A stretch of 33,243 nt of DNA from JACIYW01 sp014359745 (GCA_050433985.1 JBNPWE010000022.1:1-33243); one strand, 5' to 3'. Counted from the first letter of the stretch, positions 22,038-31,605 are shown. Numbers and translations: made by a program. The notes: a model not told the origin generated them from the letters alone.

Positions 22038-24914
22038 ATGACCATTTATTCGGTTTCGAACTCGGACGAACTCATGAATGCTCTGGCCTCGGCCAGGGGT
22101 GGCGACACGATTGAACTGGCGGGGGGGGATTATGGGAAGCTGAATTTGTGGGATGGGCGACAGGAGTTCATTAAATATGACGTACCGGTTACGATCACCT
22201 CTATCGATCCGGACAACCGAGCCTCATTCTCAGAATTGGCAATAAGTGGTGGGAGCAATATTACGCTCGACAATTTGGTTTTTGATTACAAATTCAGTTC
22301 TGGAGATGTAGGCTGGTTTCGACCTTTCAACATTAATAACAGTGAGAATATTACGATTAAGAACTCATCTTTTATTGGTGATGTTGCGTTTGGAATATCA
22401 GAAGTCACTGACGGCTTAGGTTATGCATATGGTCTATCCGTCAAGGATTCTTCGAACATTGTAATTGAAGGGAATGAATTTGAGACATGGAGTCGAGGCG
22501 CAGTTTTCAGCAATGTAGATGGCCTCATCGTGCAAGATAATGATGTTCACGACATTACAAGTGATGGGTTTGATTTTGCAAGTGTCAGGTCGGTTCTAAT
22601 AGAAAGCAATTACCTGCATGATTTTCGGGATCACGCGGAATCGACCGCCCACCGGGATTTTATCCAGTTCTGGACCAGCGGGACGGATAAACCCAGCACT
22701 GATATTATCATTCGCGGGAATACGCTCGACATTGGGGAGGGCAGTTGGACGCAATCGATTTTTATGCGCAACGAAGAGGTTGATACTGGCCGTGCCGGGC
22801 AAGAAATGTTCTACAAAAATATTCTTATCGAGGAGAACGTCATTTCTAACGGACATCTTCACGGTATTACTGTGGGTGAGACTGAAGGCCTGACAATTCG
22901 CAATAATTCAGTGTTGTATGCAGAAGGCGAAATGCATGGCTTGGAGGGTACTGTTACTGTACCAAGGATCAACATAAAATCCGCAGCGACCTCTGTCGTG
23001 ATCGAGGGCAACATAACGGGTTCTATAGGTGGATATGTCGGCCAGACCGATTGGACCGTCGCCGGTAACGCTATCATAACTCCCGAGAATTATAATGAGA
23101 ATTTCATTACTTCCTCCCTCGATCCGGTAGCGGGGACGCACGATTTCATCGTCATTCCTGGGGGAGTGATTGATATCCTCGGGGCAGGAGCGGAAAGAAC
23201 GCAATTTGATGTTGCACCAGACACTTTGACTCCGCTCTTTCAGGTCCATTCGGATGCGTCTTTAAACCACACCCTACTTCTGGACGCCTCTTTGACGACT
23301 GGGCCTCAGGGGCCTGTCTTGGAAACAGAAGCGGATTTCCAATGGAGTTTCGGGGATGGCAGCACAGCCACCGGGCGGATCGTAAAGTACACTTTCGCCT
23401 CGCCCGGTTATCACGACGTGACGCTCACGGTTGTTTCCAAGGATGGATCAACGGCGCATGCGCAGTTCACTGCGGGAATCGCTGGTGATGATATCCTCCA
23501 GTTCGACGCGCGGGCGGGGCTCTTCCAAGCCTTGGCGTATGGTGAGGAAACGTCGCTCGACGGCCTCGCGCTGCCGTTGCAGGAAACAGCTGGTGGCTTT
23601 TCCCTGAAACTGGGGGGTGAAGGCACACAGGCCAGCGTTGCGGCGTCAAAGCTATCGCGGTTCTTCGGCACGGACAGCTTTGAGATGTCCATGTCCCTCA
23701 AGGCCGACAACTCGGCCAGTTGGGGCGAGGTGGCGCGCATTCATTCCAGCGTTACTGCGACGGTCGACCAAGGCGGTAATTTCAGGTTGGATTTGGTTAC
23801 TGATGACGGTTCTCGCGTGCACATAATCAGTGACGGTATCACGCTAAACGACGGAGCCTTTCACGATGTAACTATCCGTTTCGATGGCGGGGCTGGTTTT
23901 GCCGAGATCATAATTGACGGTCATGTGGTAGCTTCAGAGGCCGTTTATGGTTCTCTCGGAGGTGGCCCTCGGTCGCTCGATTTCGGCAATCCTTGGGGCA
24001 GGCAGAACTTTTCCGGCGAATTGTCGGCCTTTTCGCTCAAGGCCGCCGCTCTTGATTTTCCGACCTACGAGGGCGCGATTGAGGAACTGGAACAAGCCAG
24101 ACCAGTTGAGGAAGACAGTTCTAGTTTGGTCCCCACCACGACCGTTGAGGAACCGGGCCCGGCAGACACTGTGGAAACGCCGCCAGCGGATACCACGGGA
24201 GAGAGCAATCCGGACGCGGCAACCACCCCGTCAGACCCGCCCCAGTCAGATCCTGCGGAACCAGTGGATGCGCCCGCCTCGGAAGACGACTCTGGCCTTA
24301 TTTCGCCGCTACTCAGAGGTGGCTACCAATTCGATGTTGCAACCGCTGCATCGACGGAAGGCGTCGAGTTTCACGACGATGCCCATGTGGTCGAAGATGC
24401 AGAGGGCATCGCCGTCACTTTTGACGGACAGAAGGATTATGTTTCCCTTGGGCGGCTGACAGAGTTTGAGGACTCTCAGAAGATTGCCTTCGAGGTTGAT
24501 TTCACAAGCGATAGCATCAAGGGGGGCGCAGAGCGTCTTGTCTGGAATCACATGAAAGTCGGGCTCACCCTTGAAGCTGACGGTATTCGGGTACATGCTG
24601 CGAATGAAGATGATCGATTCAGTTCGGGCTTCAAGATTTCGGGGCTCGATCTGCATGACGGCAATCGCCATGACGTCGCCGTTATGGTAGATGCAGAAAC
24701 GGACCGGCTTCAGGTTGTCGTAGATGACGTCCTCATGCTCGACGAGCAAGGCACGGATTTCAACTTTGTCGGCGCCGGCGGGCATGAATGGGGCTGGTCG
24801 CTGGGCACAGCATGGAACCGCTGGTTCGATGGGGAGGTCTACGATTTCCAGGTCAGCAATGATTTTGATTTTGTAGACCATGCTCCGGTGGATGAGGGGC
24901 TATTGCTCACATAA
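22038..24914 (+). CDS. Beta-helix/PKD/LamG-like protein, probable type I secretion cargo
   Basis: Protein of 958 residues. Residues 1-350 form a right-handed parallel beta-helix with many N-I-x-I and G-N-x-x turns (SENITIKNSSFIGD, SNIVIEGNEFETW, LIVQDNDVHDITSDGFDFAS), the fold of pectate lyases and alginate epimerases. A PKD domain follows (WSFGDGSTATGRIVKYTFAS, about residues 390-485), then a LamG-like jelly roll (about 490-680), an acidic Pro/Glu/Thr linker (about 680-755) and a second LamG-like unit (about 760-945). The two LamG units share endings (FGNPWGRQNFSGEL, LGTAWNRWFDGEV). There is no signal peptide, and it lies directly behind a type I system, so C-terminal-signal export is likely, yet I see no RTX (GGxGxD) repeats. 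GGAG lies 6 bases before ATG 22038. Lyase, epimerase or EPS-binding function is inference; catalytic residues were not identified. Confidence 0.85.
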   Translation: MTIYSVSNSDELMNALASARGGDTIELAGGDYGKLNLWDGRQEFIKYDVPVTITSIDPDNRASFSELAISGGSNITLDNLVFDYKFSSGDVGWFRPFNINNSENITIKNSSFIGDVAFGISEVTDGLGYAYGLSVKDSSNIVIEGNEFETWSRGAVFSNVDGLIVQDNDVHDITSDGFDFASVRSVLIESNYLHDFRDHAESTAHRDFIQFWTSGTDKPSTDIIIRGNTLDIGEGSWTQSIFMRNEEVDTGRAGQEMFYKNILIEENVISNGHLHGITVGETEGLTIRNNSVLYAEGEMHGLEGTVTVPRINIKSAATSVVIEGNITGSIGGYVGQTDWTVAGNAIITPENYNENFITSSLDPVAGTHDFIVIPGGVIDILGAGAERTQFDVAPDTLTPLFQVHSDASLNHTLLLDASLTTGPQGPVLETEADFQWSFGDGSTATGRIVKYTFASPGYHDVTLTVVSKDGSTAHAQFTAGIAGDDILQFDARAGLFQALAYGEETSLDGLALPLQETAGGFSLKLGGEGTQASVAASKLSRFFGTDSFEMSMSLKADNSASWGEVARIHSSVTATVDQGGNFRLDLVTDDGSRVHIISDGITLNDGAFHDVTIRFDGGAGFAEIIIDGHVVASEAVYGSLGGGPRSLDFGNPWGRQNFSGELSAFSLKAAALDFPTYEGAIEELEQARPVEEDSSSLVPTTTVEEPGPADTVETPPADTTGESNPDAATTPSDPPQSDPAEPVDAPASEDDSGLISPLLRGGYQFDVATAASTEGVEFHDDAHVVEDAEGIAVTFDGQKDYVSLGRLTEFEDSQKIAFEVDFTSDSIKGGAERLVWNHMKVGLTLEADGIRVHAANEDDRFSSGFKISGLDLHDGNRHDVAVMVDAETDRLQVVVDDVLMLDEQGTDFNFVGAGGHEWGWSLGTAWNRWFDGEVYDFQVSNDFDFVDHAPVDEGLLLT

Positions 24915-25097
24915 TCGGGCATCAGACTATTACATAAGAATTGACAGGCCGGACACGCAGACAGCCATTGAGTGTTGTGTGTCCGGTTAGCCATGCATCG
25001 CAAACCATTATCCCGTCCGGCTGTCTGACGAAACATTTCCCTGCTAACGTGTTTGAGAACGCATTGAACTCGAAATGCCAAGAGCGAGTGTTGGAAA

Positions 25098-25316
25098 ATG
25101 TCCGAAAGATTGACCTTTGATACGGTTATAGCCACGCGCAACCGGCCCGAAGCCCTCGCCCTGTCCATCCCCCTTATTCTTGGGCAAAGTCGGCAGCCCG
25201 AAAAGCTGATTGTCATCGACAGTTCAGACGACCATCATGCGGTGAAATCGGTGGTGGAGAAGGCCGTGAGGGATTGGCCTGGGGAGGTCATCTTGCGGCA
25301 AGTAAAAAACAAGTGA
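25098..25316 (+). pseudogene. Truncated family 2 glycosyltransferase (5' fragment)
   Basis: 72 codons with a good GT2 beginning: FDTVIATRNRPEALALSIPL, then LIVIDSSDDHHAV, the nucleotide-binding half of the GT-A fold. The frame stops at 25316, where a full enzyme would have about 200 more residues. The next gene begins 37 bases later and belongs to another family, so the rest was lost, probably when the AT-rich segment to the right was inserted. The fragment lacks the DxD and acceptor motifs and cannot be active. Confidence 0.7.
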
Positions 25317-25353
25317 ATAGCTGGATGTTGCAGGATCAAGGGGTGTCAAAAAC

Positions 25354-26388
25354 ATGAAGCCGTTCTATTTTTCTAACACAAAAAATTTCGGGGATCACAT
25401 GAACAGCTGGCTTTGGGCAGAACTTCTCCCAGAACTAGTGAAACAGCAGGATGATATTAGGCTAATTGGGATTGGCTCTCTTCTTGCGCGCGATCTAGAT
25501 CTGGTTTCTGGGCGCAAAGTAGTGTTTGGAACTGGCTCTGGATACAGTGCGCCACCTTCGCCAGAACAAGCTGCGCGTTGGGATGTACGCTGCGTTCGCG
25601 GTCCTTTGACTGCGCGTCTTCTTGGAATAGAGCCCGAAAAGGCTATAACGGATGCCGCGTGGTTGATCAATCTCATACCACGGTATGCTGAGATTCCTCG
25701 AGAGAAATCGGGAGTGACGTTCATTCCACACTGGACCAGTGCTTTGTATGGCGCTTGGGAGCCACTATGCAAGAAGGCAAATATAACATATGTTGATCCA
25801 CATCTTGATTGCGACGCAATCTTTGCGGCAATTGCTCACTCCGAACTTGCAATCGTAGAATCCTTACATGCGGCTATAATTGCAGATTACTATCGAACAC
25901 CTTGGATTCCAGTGCTCTCGCCCCAACGCATTCTTGTTTTTAAGTGGTTGGACTGGTGTGACTCTTTGAACATCGATTATCGCCCTCATATGCTTCCTCC
26001 GTCTGATTACTTTGACTGCCTAGTGCAAGGGATAAAGCCAAGACAGGCAAATACCGAACTGCATGAAGTTTCAGTAAACAGAAGCAGCCACGACATACGA
26101 AGGGCAAACAGCAAGCCCAAAACACGTGGAATTCGATACTCGCTAGAACAACGCTTGAGAAAATTTGGCTCTAGAGGGCGTAAATTGCTGCTTTCTAATA
26201 CAATGCATATGCGTAACGTTTATCCAATTTCTGTATGGAACCAACGCCACGACGAACAACTAGTTTGTTATTTTGAAAAACTTGCGACCACTGAGCCTGT
26301 CCTGAGCTCAAAAGAAATACGTTCGCAAAGAATTGAACAATTAAATGACGCCTTTTTCGATATGAAAAAATACTATTCACATCAGTGA
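25354..26388 (+). CDS. Polysaccharide pyruvyl transferase, ExoV-like
   Basis: Cytoplasmic enzyme of 344 residues that would add a pyruvate ketal to a sugar of the EPS repeat, using phosphoenolpyruvate. Opening FYFSNTKNFGDHMNSWLWAELLPE is typical of ExoV (succinoglycan); GTGSGYS, the RGP motif (CVRGPLTARLLG), ITDAAWL and SLHAAIIADYYRTPWIPV complete the family pattern. The C-terminal 100 residues are Lys/Arg-rich and less conserved. The gene is clearly more AT-rich than its neighbours and uses codons such as ATA and AGA that they avoid, pointing to recent transfer. The stop overlaps the region before the following GT2 gene. Confidence 0.85.
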   Translation: MKPFYFSNTKNFGDHMNSWLWAELLPELVKQQDDIRLIGIGSLLARDLDLVSGRKVVFGTGSGYSAPPSPEQAARWDVRCVRGPLTARLLGIEPEKAITDAAWLINLIPRYAEIPREKSGVTFIPHWTSALYGAWEPLCKKANITYVDPHLDCDAIFAAIAHSELAIVESLHAAIIADYYRTPWIPVLSPQRILVFKWLDWCDSLNIDYRPHMLPPSDYFDCLVQGIKPRQANTELHEVSVNRSSHDIRRANSKPKTRGIRYSLEQRLRKFGSRGRKLLLSNTMHMRNVYPISVWNQRHDEQLVCYFEKLATTEPVLSSKEIRSQRIEQLNDAFFDMKKYYSHQ

Positions 26389-26423
26389 GAAGTGCTGCCC
26401 AAAACAGATGCGACAGAGAAACA

Positions 26424-27374
26424 ATGAGTATGGAAAATTTACAACTATCCACCATCATCATCAATTGGAACACACGCGAGATGCTGCAGGCGTGCCTCGA
26501 TTCCGTTTTCGCGCATTCCGAAGGATTGGCCTTTGAAGTGATCGTGGTCGACAATGCATCTGATGATGGATCAGCAGATATGGTAGCAGATACCTTTCCC
26601 GCGGTGCGGCTGATCAGGAATACGCGGAACGTGGGTTTTGCCGCTGCCAACAATCAGGGGTTCGCGATCGCCTCTGGACGGCACGTTCTCTTGCTCAATT
26701 CCGATACCATCGTTCATGGGGATGTGTTGAAGAAATCTGTGGAATGGCTTGATATGCATCCGAAGGTGGCGGCTATGGGATGCAGGGTTCTCAACACGGA
26801 TGGCACAGTGCAGAACACCTGTTCCATGTATCCGTCCTTGCTCAACCAAATCCTTCTGACTTCCGGATTATCGAGGCTGCCATGGCCACGTTTCCTGGGA
26901 AGATACCAAATGGCCGATTGGAAACGGGACGTGGAACGCGAGGTAGAGGTGATTTCAGGCTGTTACCTTTTGGTCCGGAAATCCGTGATCGATGAAATAG
27001 GTCCGCTCGATGAGGCGTTTTTCTTCTTCGGCGAGGAAACCGACTGGTGCAAGCGCATGCGCGATGCGGGATGGTCCCTTATGTTCGCGCCGGTCGGCGA
27101 GATCACGCATCATGGCGGTGGGTCCGTCAAAAAGCTTAACGACAAGCGCGATGTCATGCTGTCAGAGGCGATCATTCGTCTCCATCGAAAGCATTCCGGG
27201 TATGTCGGGGCAATGATGGTGTTCTTGGTGATCATGCTGTTCAATGGATCACGGGCAATATTCTGGAGCCTTACAAATACTCTGGCATCCAGCACTAGGG
27301 CACAAGAACGATCACGTCATTTCAGGGCGGTCTTTTGCCAAAGCCTGGATACCTGGCCTGGCAGATCACAATGA
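26424..27374 (+). CDS. Family 2 glycosyltransferase (WbbL/rhamnosyltransferase-like)
   Basis: Enzyme of 316 residues. GT2 motifs: STIIINWNTREMLQACLDS, VVDNASDDGS, NTRNVGFAAANNQGF, LLNSDT in place of DxD, and FFFFGEETDWCKRMRDAGW as the acceptor/catalytic loop. This set is characteristic of the rhamnosyl/mannosyl transferase branch. A C-terminal hydrophobic segment (VGAMMVFLVIMLFNGSRAIF) probably anchors it at the inner membrane. Start 26424 is chosen because the longer reading from a GTG at 26385 overlaps the previous stop; ATG 26430 is an alternative. The TGA overlaps the ATG of the next gene (27371-27374). Confidence 0.87.
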   Translation: MSMENLQLSTIIINWNTREMLQACLDSVFAHSEGLAFEVIVVDNASDDGSADMVADTFPAVRLIRNTRNVGFAAANNQGFAIASGRHVLLLNSDTIVHGDVLKKSVEWLDMHPKVAAMGCRVLNTDGTVQNTCSMYPSLLNQILLTSGLSRLPWPRFLGRYQMADWKRDVEREVEVISGCYLLVRKSVIDEIGPLDEAFFFFGEETDWCKRMRDAGWSLMFAPVGEITHHGGGSVKKLNDKRDVMLSEAIIRLHRKHSGYVGAMMVFLVIMLFNGSRAIFWSLTNTLASSTRAQERSRHFRAVFCQSLDTWPGRSQ

Positions 27375-28615
27375 AGGTTCTGTTGCTCTCCTATGGGTTC
27401 GACGGCACGGATGTCGGTGAATCTTTTGTGGCCTACAAATGGGCAAAAGCGCTCGCCCCCCATGTTGACCTGACCTTGTTGTGTTTTGAAAGGCAGGGCC
27501 GCGCGCCCGTTGCGGAACAAATTCCCGAAGCAGAGGTGGTCACATGGCGCGAACCCGCTTTTCTGCAAAGGTTCGAGCGTTTCAATGCAACCCTGAAGCC
27601 CGCCTATCCTTTGCTCTTTCATCATGTCCGTAGATGGCTGAGGGAGCAACACAAGCAGGGCCGAAATTTTGATATTGCGCACCAGATCATGCCGCAGGCG
27701 GCGCGCTATCCCTGTCCCTTTTATGGCCAATACATCCCATATCTTATCGGCCCACTAGGTGGTGCGTTGCAAACACCAAAAAGATTTCGACCGGAAATGT
27801 CAAAGTCTCGGTGGTACACGTATTTTAGGAATTTGGATGGGTGGCGCTTCCGGAATGATCCTTGGATCAGAAAGAGCTATTCCGGGGCAGATATTCTTCT
27901 TGGTGTGGCGCCGTATATGAAAGATCTTCTATCCGATATACCCCTCAAACGTTTTGAACCTCTCTTGGAACTTGGTATAGATGGGCTGTCAGAGGAGAGA
28001 GCTGCTGGAAGCAATGCCGGGTTGCGACTGCTGCATGTAGGGCGTGGAGTGCGTACAAAAGGACTGCGGGACGTCATTCGTGCGCTGGCATTGCTGACTG
28101 ATCTTCCGGATGTGACCCTGACATCTGCGGGTGCGGGTGAAGAGATCGAGATCGCCCGACAGGAAGCTGCCCGCCTGGGGGTGCTCGATCGTGTAACTTT
28201 CATGGGAAAACTGCCGCGTGCGGAGATTGATCATCTCTATCGCACTTCGGATGTCTTCGCATTTCCGTCCTTTCGCGAACCGGCTGGTGGAGTGCTCTAT
28301 GAAGCCATGCAATGGGGGTTGCCGATCATTACCGTGGATTACGGGGGGCCCGCCTTCATAACCGATGACAGTTGCGCTTTCCGACTTCCCGTATCAACGC
28401 CGGAAGCGCTTGCGCGTGACATTGCCCAAGCAGTGCGCACTCTCTATGGAAACAAGGCTCTCCGCGATAGAATGGGACAAGCAGCACAAAGGAAGGTGCT
28501 TGCCGAGGGCCTCTGGGCCAACAAGGCCCGGCACCTGCTTGATCTCTACGAAAGCGTCCTGGCAGATTCCCGAGCCGCGGCCGGACCCACGGCGCGTGGT
28601 GGAAAGCGCGAGTAG
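27371..28615 (+). CDS. Family 4 glycosyltransferase
   Basis: GT-B fold glycosyltransferase of 414 residues. The N-terminal domain starts MKVLLLSYGFDGTDVGESFV and contains IGPLGGALQTP. The C-terminal donor-binding domain has LLHVGRGVRTKGLRDVIRAL and the E-x7-E motif in FREPAGGVLYEAMQWGLPII. The start at 27371 overlaps the previous stop by four bases, which is better than the reading from 27335. Its 3' end runs 70 bases into the convergent polymerase gene on the other strand. Sugar specificity unknown. Confidence 0.88.
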   Translation: MKVLLLSYGFDGTDVGESFVAYKWAKALAPHVDLTLLCFERQGRAPVAEQIPEAEVVTWREPAFLQRFERFNATLKPAYPLLFHHVRRWLREQHKQGRNFDIAHQIMPQAARYPCPFYGQYIPYLIGPLGGALQTPKRFRPEMSKSRWYTYFRNLDGWRFRNDPWIRKSYSGADILLGVAPYMKDLLSDIPLKRFEPLLELGIDGLSEERAAGSNAGLRLLHVGRGVRTKGLRDVIRALALLTDLPDVTLTSAGAGEEIEIARQEAARLGVLDRVTFMGKLPRAEIDHLYRTSDVFAFPSFREPAGGVLYEAMQWGLPIITVDYGGPAFITDDSCAFRLPVSTPEALARDIAQAVRTLYGNKALRDRMGQAAQRKVLAEGLWANKARHLLDLYESVLADSRAAAGPTARGGKRE

Positions 28616-29943
28616 CCGGGCAAGCGCGACGGATCATCTGAGATCATGTCGCTTCCATCATCAGAGGGGCTCTCTGTCATCCAAAGCCCGCTACCCAGCA
28701 TGAACATGAAATACACGAACAGCGCGTTCCAGAAATGCACTGTCCAGCCGGCCATAAAAAACCCGAACAGGCTGATCAGATAGCCCGTGCGATAATCCTG
28801 CAAGCGTGCATTCAGCCCCTTCGACCATGCGACCTGAAGAAACACCGAGAAGAACAACACAAGCCAGAGCACCCAGACAACGATCCCGTGCTGTACCGCC
28901 CCGACGATCCAGAACATGTCCATGCTGCTCGACATCCATTCAGGCCGCGCCCATTCGTTAAGACCGACACCGAAGAACGGATTGTCGAAGATGTTCTGTG
29001 TGCCGTAGTGCCATATCGTTATGCGGTTGTAAGCGGACCCCTGACTGAAGGATAAGTAAGTGACAATCGTGTGAAAGGGTGTTTTGCGAGCAATAAAGAC
29101 ATCGACGATAATATATCCAACGACAGCGAGGGCCGTGAGAATGTACCAGCGCATTTTGATCGAGCCAAAAATTCTGTCCCACATTACCAGTAAAATCTGT
29201 GTGTTCATCGCGATCAGCGGTCCCGTGGAAAGGGAGAGTACCGCTGTAAATGCAATTATGGCTGGATGCAGGAGACGCACGAGTATCATACGCCCATAGC
29301 CAAGAACATAGTAACTCAATCCGATCAGGCTTCCAAACAAGACCCCAAACAGAATCGGGTGATCGAAGGGTCCTTGCACACGATTAAGCCCTAACCTGTT
29401 GTCAATTCTTCCTGCTAAATCAGGCAGTGTGGACCCAATTTTGTCAAAAAAGAAAAGGATCATATTCCTCGAGGCAAGGGCCTCGAATATCGCGAAAGGA
29501 AGCATCAACATACACAGCCAGAACAGCAAGCGAATAACACTGTAAAAGGCTTCGGGCGTGCGAATGTAGACACGTCCAACAAGATAGGACCCCAAGGCTT
29601 CAATCCAGAAAATTCCAATTGGTTCAACCACTTCGCCAGCACTATGGATCACCATCAGTGAAATCGAAGACCAGACGCAGATCCCAATCACACAGAAATC
29701 TGGGAGCCGCATGCGCCCTGCTAACCCGTTGAGCAGTCGGAAGATCGCGGGAAAGAAAAGCGCAAGCAGAACAATCCGATAGGTCGATAGACGCACCGGC
29801 CCCAGAAATACGAACAACGGGATGAACAGGGCAACGATGAAAATCGTGACTAACAACGGAACGCCGCCCACGCGTCTGGTGATTTCGGTCGTGCGGACAC
29901 GAGTCTGGTCAACTGTACGTTCAGCGGTGCTAGGGGTCATCAT
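28546..29943 (-). CDS. EPS polymerase / O-antigen ligase-like membrane protein
   Basis: Polytopic inner-membrane protein of 465 residues with about ten hydrophobic helices (for example VPLLVTIFIVALFIPLFVFL, WLCMLMLPFAIFEAL and WLVLFFSVFLQVAW). A large periplasmic loop between the later helices contains AYNRITIWHYGTQNIFDNPF followed by FGVGLNEWA, which is the Wzy/WaaL-type signature (R...W..g...i..nPl.GvG). In an EPS locus polymerase (Wzy) is more likely than ligase. AGGTGG lies 8 bases before the start; a second ATG follows at once. The C-terminal tail after the last helix is hydrophilic and overlaps the GT4 gene on the opposite strand. Confidence 0.8.
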   Translation of the reverse strand: MMTPSTAERTVDQTRVRTTEITRRVGGVPLLVTIFIVALFIPLFVFLGPVRLSTYRIVLLALFFPAIFRLLNGLAGRMRLPDFCVIGICVWSSISLMVIHSAGEVVEPIGIFWIEALGSYLVGRVYIRTPEAFYSVIRLLFWLCMLMLPFAIFEALASRNMILFFFDKIGSTLPDLAGRIDNRLGLNRVQGPFDHPILFGVLFGSLIGLSYYVLGYGRMILVRLLHPAIIAFTAVLSLSTGPLIAMNTQILLVMWDRIFGSIKMRWYILTALAVVGYIIVDVFIARKTPFHTIVTYLSFSQGSAYNRITIWHYGTQNIFDNPFFGVGLNEWARPEWMSSSMDMFWIVGAVQHGIVVWVLWLVLFFSVFLQVAWSKGLNARLQDYRTGYLISLFGFFMAGWTVHFWNALFVYFMFMLGSGLWMTESPSDDGSDMISDDPSRLPGYSRFPPRAVGPAAARESARTLS

Positions 29944-30168
29944 CGCATCACCACCTAGACATAATAAAGAAATTTGTCATCTTTCGCTGCCCTGCCTGCT
30001 CCGTGCAACACACCTGTAAATAAAGGTTCGTAGCTCCATAAGAAACGCTCTACAGAATATCAGCATGAGATTGATAGGGGATAAGGCCCCTTGCCTTGAT
30101 TGGCGCCACAAGAGAAACTCATATAAAATGGCGTCACTTGTTTGGAAAAGTTTAATTTCTCCATAACA

Positions 30169-31605
30169 TCACCTCTCTCTTTTTCGGAATAAATACAAAC
30201 GTAAACCTTTCATCATTATAGCGCTAAATAGAAAAAGTGTAAGTATTAATCCAAAAAATATTGCAGGTGTCGTTATATGTTCGCGATAAACCGCAACCAT
30301 ACACATTAATAATATCCCCAAGGTGGGAAAAAAAATCGTGCGGAAGTTAACTCGGCATCGCCACCAGACGAGGAGTATGGAAACCAGAAATCCAATTATC
30401 TCTCCAATAATGGCGACAGATATTACCTGAGCGACGCTTTCTGTGCGGATGGCTACAAAATATCCTATCGGCAAAAGAAGTACGCGCGTTGTATTTGCGA
30501 TCATGGCGTTCTCGGTACGTCCACTGGCAAGTGCAACGGATGATGGTCCTCCCTTCATAATCCTAAAACATTGCAAAACGGCGAGCAGTGTAAATATAGC
30601 GACCAGACTGTCAAATTTTTCACTTAGCAGAAGATTTACTATCGTATCGCCAAAGATTATTATAAAAAAAACAAAGCTTGCCCCAAACAACATATGTGTT
30701 TCTGTCGCGACCAACGCCATGTGCTGAAACCGCGCCTTTCCCTTTACTGTTCCTCTATCCAGATTGGAAAGTATTGGCAGGAAAAAGTTCTGCACCGATT
30801 TTGCGATCACCAGCGTCGGCGTCAACGTCAGCGTCATTCCCATGGCAAAAATTGCCAATGCCTCCATCCCCAGAACCCGCCCGACGATCAGCTTGTCGCC
30901 CTGAAACACCAGAAACAGGAGGACCGAATTCACAAGGATCGGCCAGCCAAACCGAAGAGAATTCCCCATGATGGCGCGATCAAAGACAATTTTGTAAGGC
31001 CGCTCTGCCACTACATGAGAGGTAAGCACCATGATGCTGATCTGTGCCAGGATCGCGCAAAGCATCACGCGCCAGTCTCCCAGCCAGGTTGCCAGCGGCC
31101 AGATCAGCAGTAGCGACAGAAGCGCCGGCACGCCGCCGGTCAGCATCAAAGGCCAGAACCGCATCTGTCGGTTGAGGCGATGGATATCGAAATGCTCGAA
31201 CGCCTTGATCACCGGCACGAGCGCCAGAATCTGGTAAGCCCATATTACCTCGGGGATGCCAAGAAAACGCGCCATCGGGCCTGCGATCAAGAAAAGCACG
31301 GCCCCGGCCCCGATCCCGCGCAGCACCTGAAACCCCTGCAAGCCCGCCTGAAACCGGGGATCGTCGCCGTCCTTCGACTGGATAATCTGCTGCTGCAGCC
31401 CAAAGGCCGAGGCCATCTCTACCATGGCCATCACCACCCCGAACGTGGCGGCAATCCCATAATCCCCGACCGGGATCAGCCGTGCCACGACCAGATTGCG
31501 GACCAGCAACAGCAAGGAGGCCGTGGCATTGCCGGAAAGGATCAGGATTGCGGTGCGAAACACGATGGACGCCAAGACCTCTCTGGCTGTTCCTGCGGAT
31601 GCCAC
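30169..31605 (-). CDS. Wzx-like lipid-linked oligosaccharide flippase
   Basis: Polytopic membrane protein of 478 residues with 12-14 hydrophobic helices, of the MOP/polysaccharide-export superfamily. N-terminal TASLLLLVRNLVVARLIPVG followed by DYGIAATFGVVMAM is the classic start of Wzx/RfbX-type flippases, with a repeat of the pattern in the second half (LVNSVLLFLVFQGDKLIVGR). It would carry the finished repeat unit on its lipid carrier to the periplasmic face for polymerisation. The start is a GTG at 31605 with GGGA upstream; no in-frame ATG fits better. The C-terminal third is notably AT-rich, unlike the N-terminal third. The 225 bases to the polymerase gene hold no gene I can see, only a small AAGGC/GCCTT hairpin near 30083. 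Confidence 0.88.
   Translation of the reverse strand: MASAGTAREVLASIVFRTAILILSGNATASLLLLVRNLVVARLIPVGDYGIAATFGVVMAMVEMASAFGLQQQIIQSKDGDDPRFQAGLQGFQVLRGIGAGAVLFLIAGPMARFLGIPEVIWAYQILALVPVIKAFEHFDIHRLNRQMRFWPLMLTGGVPALLSLLLIWPLATWLGDWRVMLCAILAQISIMVLTSHVVAERPYKIVFDRAIMGNSLRFGWPILVNSVLLFLVFQGDKLIVGRVLGMEALAIFAMGMTLTLTPTLVIAKSVQNFFLPILSNLDRGTVKGKARFQHMALVATETHMLFGASFVFFIIIFGDTIVNLLLSEKFDSLVAIFTLLAVLQCFRIMKGGPSSVALASGRTENAMIANTTRVLLLPIGYFVAIRTESVAQVISVAIIGEIIGFLVSILLVWWRCRVNFRTIFFPTLGILLMCMVAVYREHITTPAIFFGLILTLFLFSAIMMKGLRLYLFRKRER

Noticed and set aside
22038..24914. RTX-type type I cargo
   Set aside because: I looked for GGxGxDxLx nonapeptides along the whole protein and found none, so it is not called an RTX protein even though it lies by the transporter.
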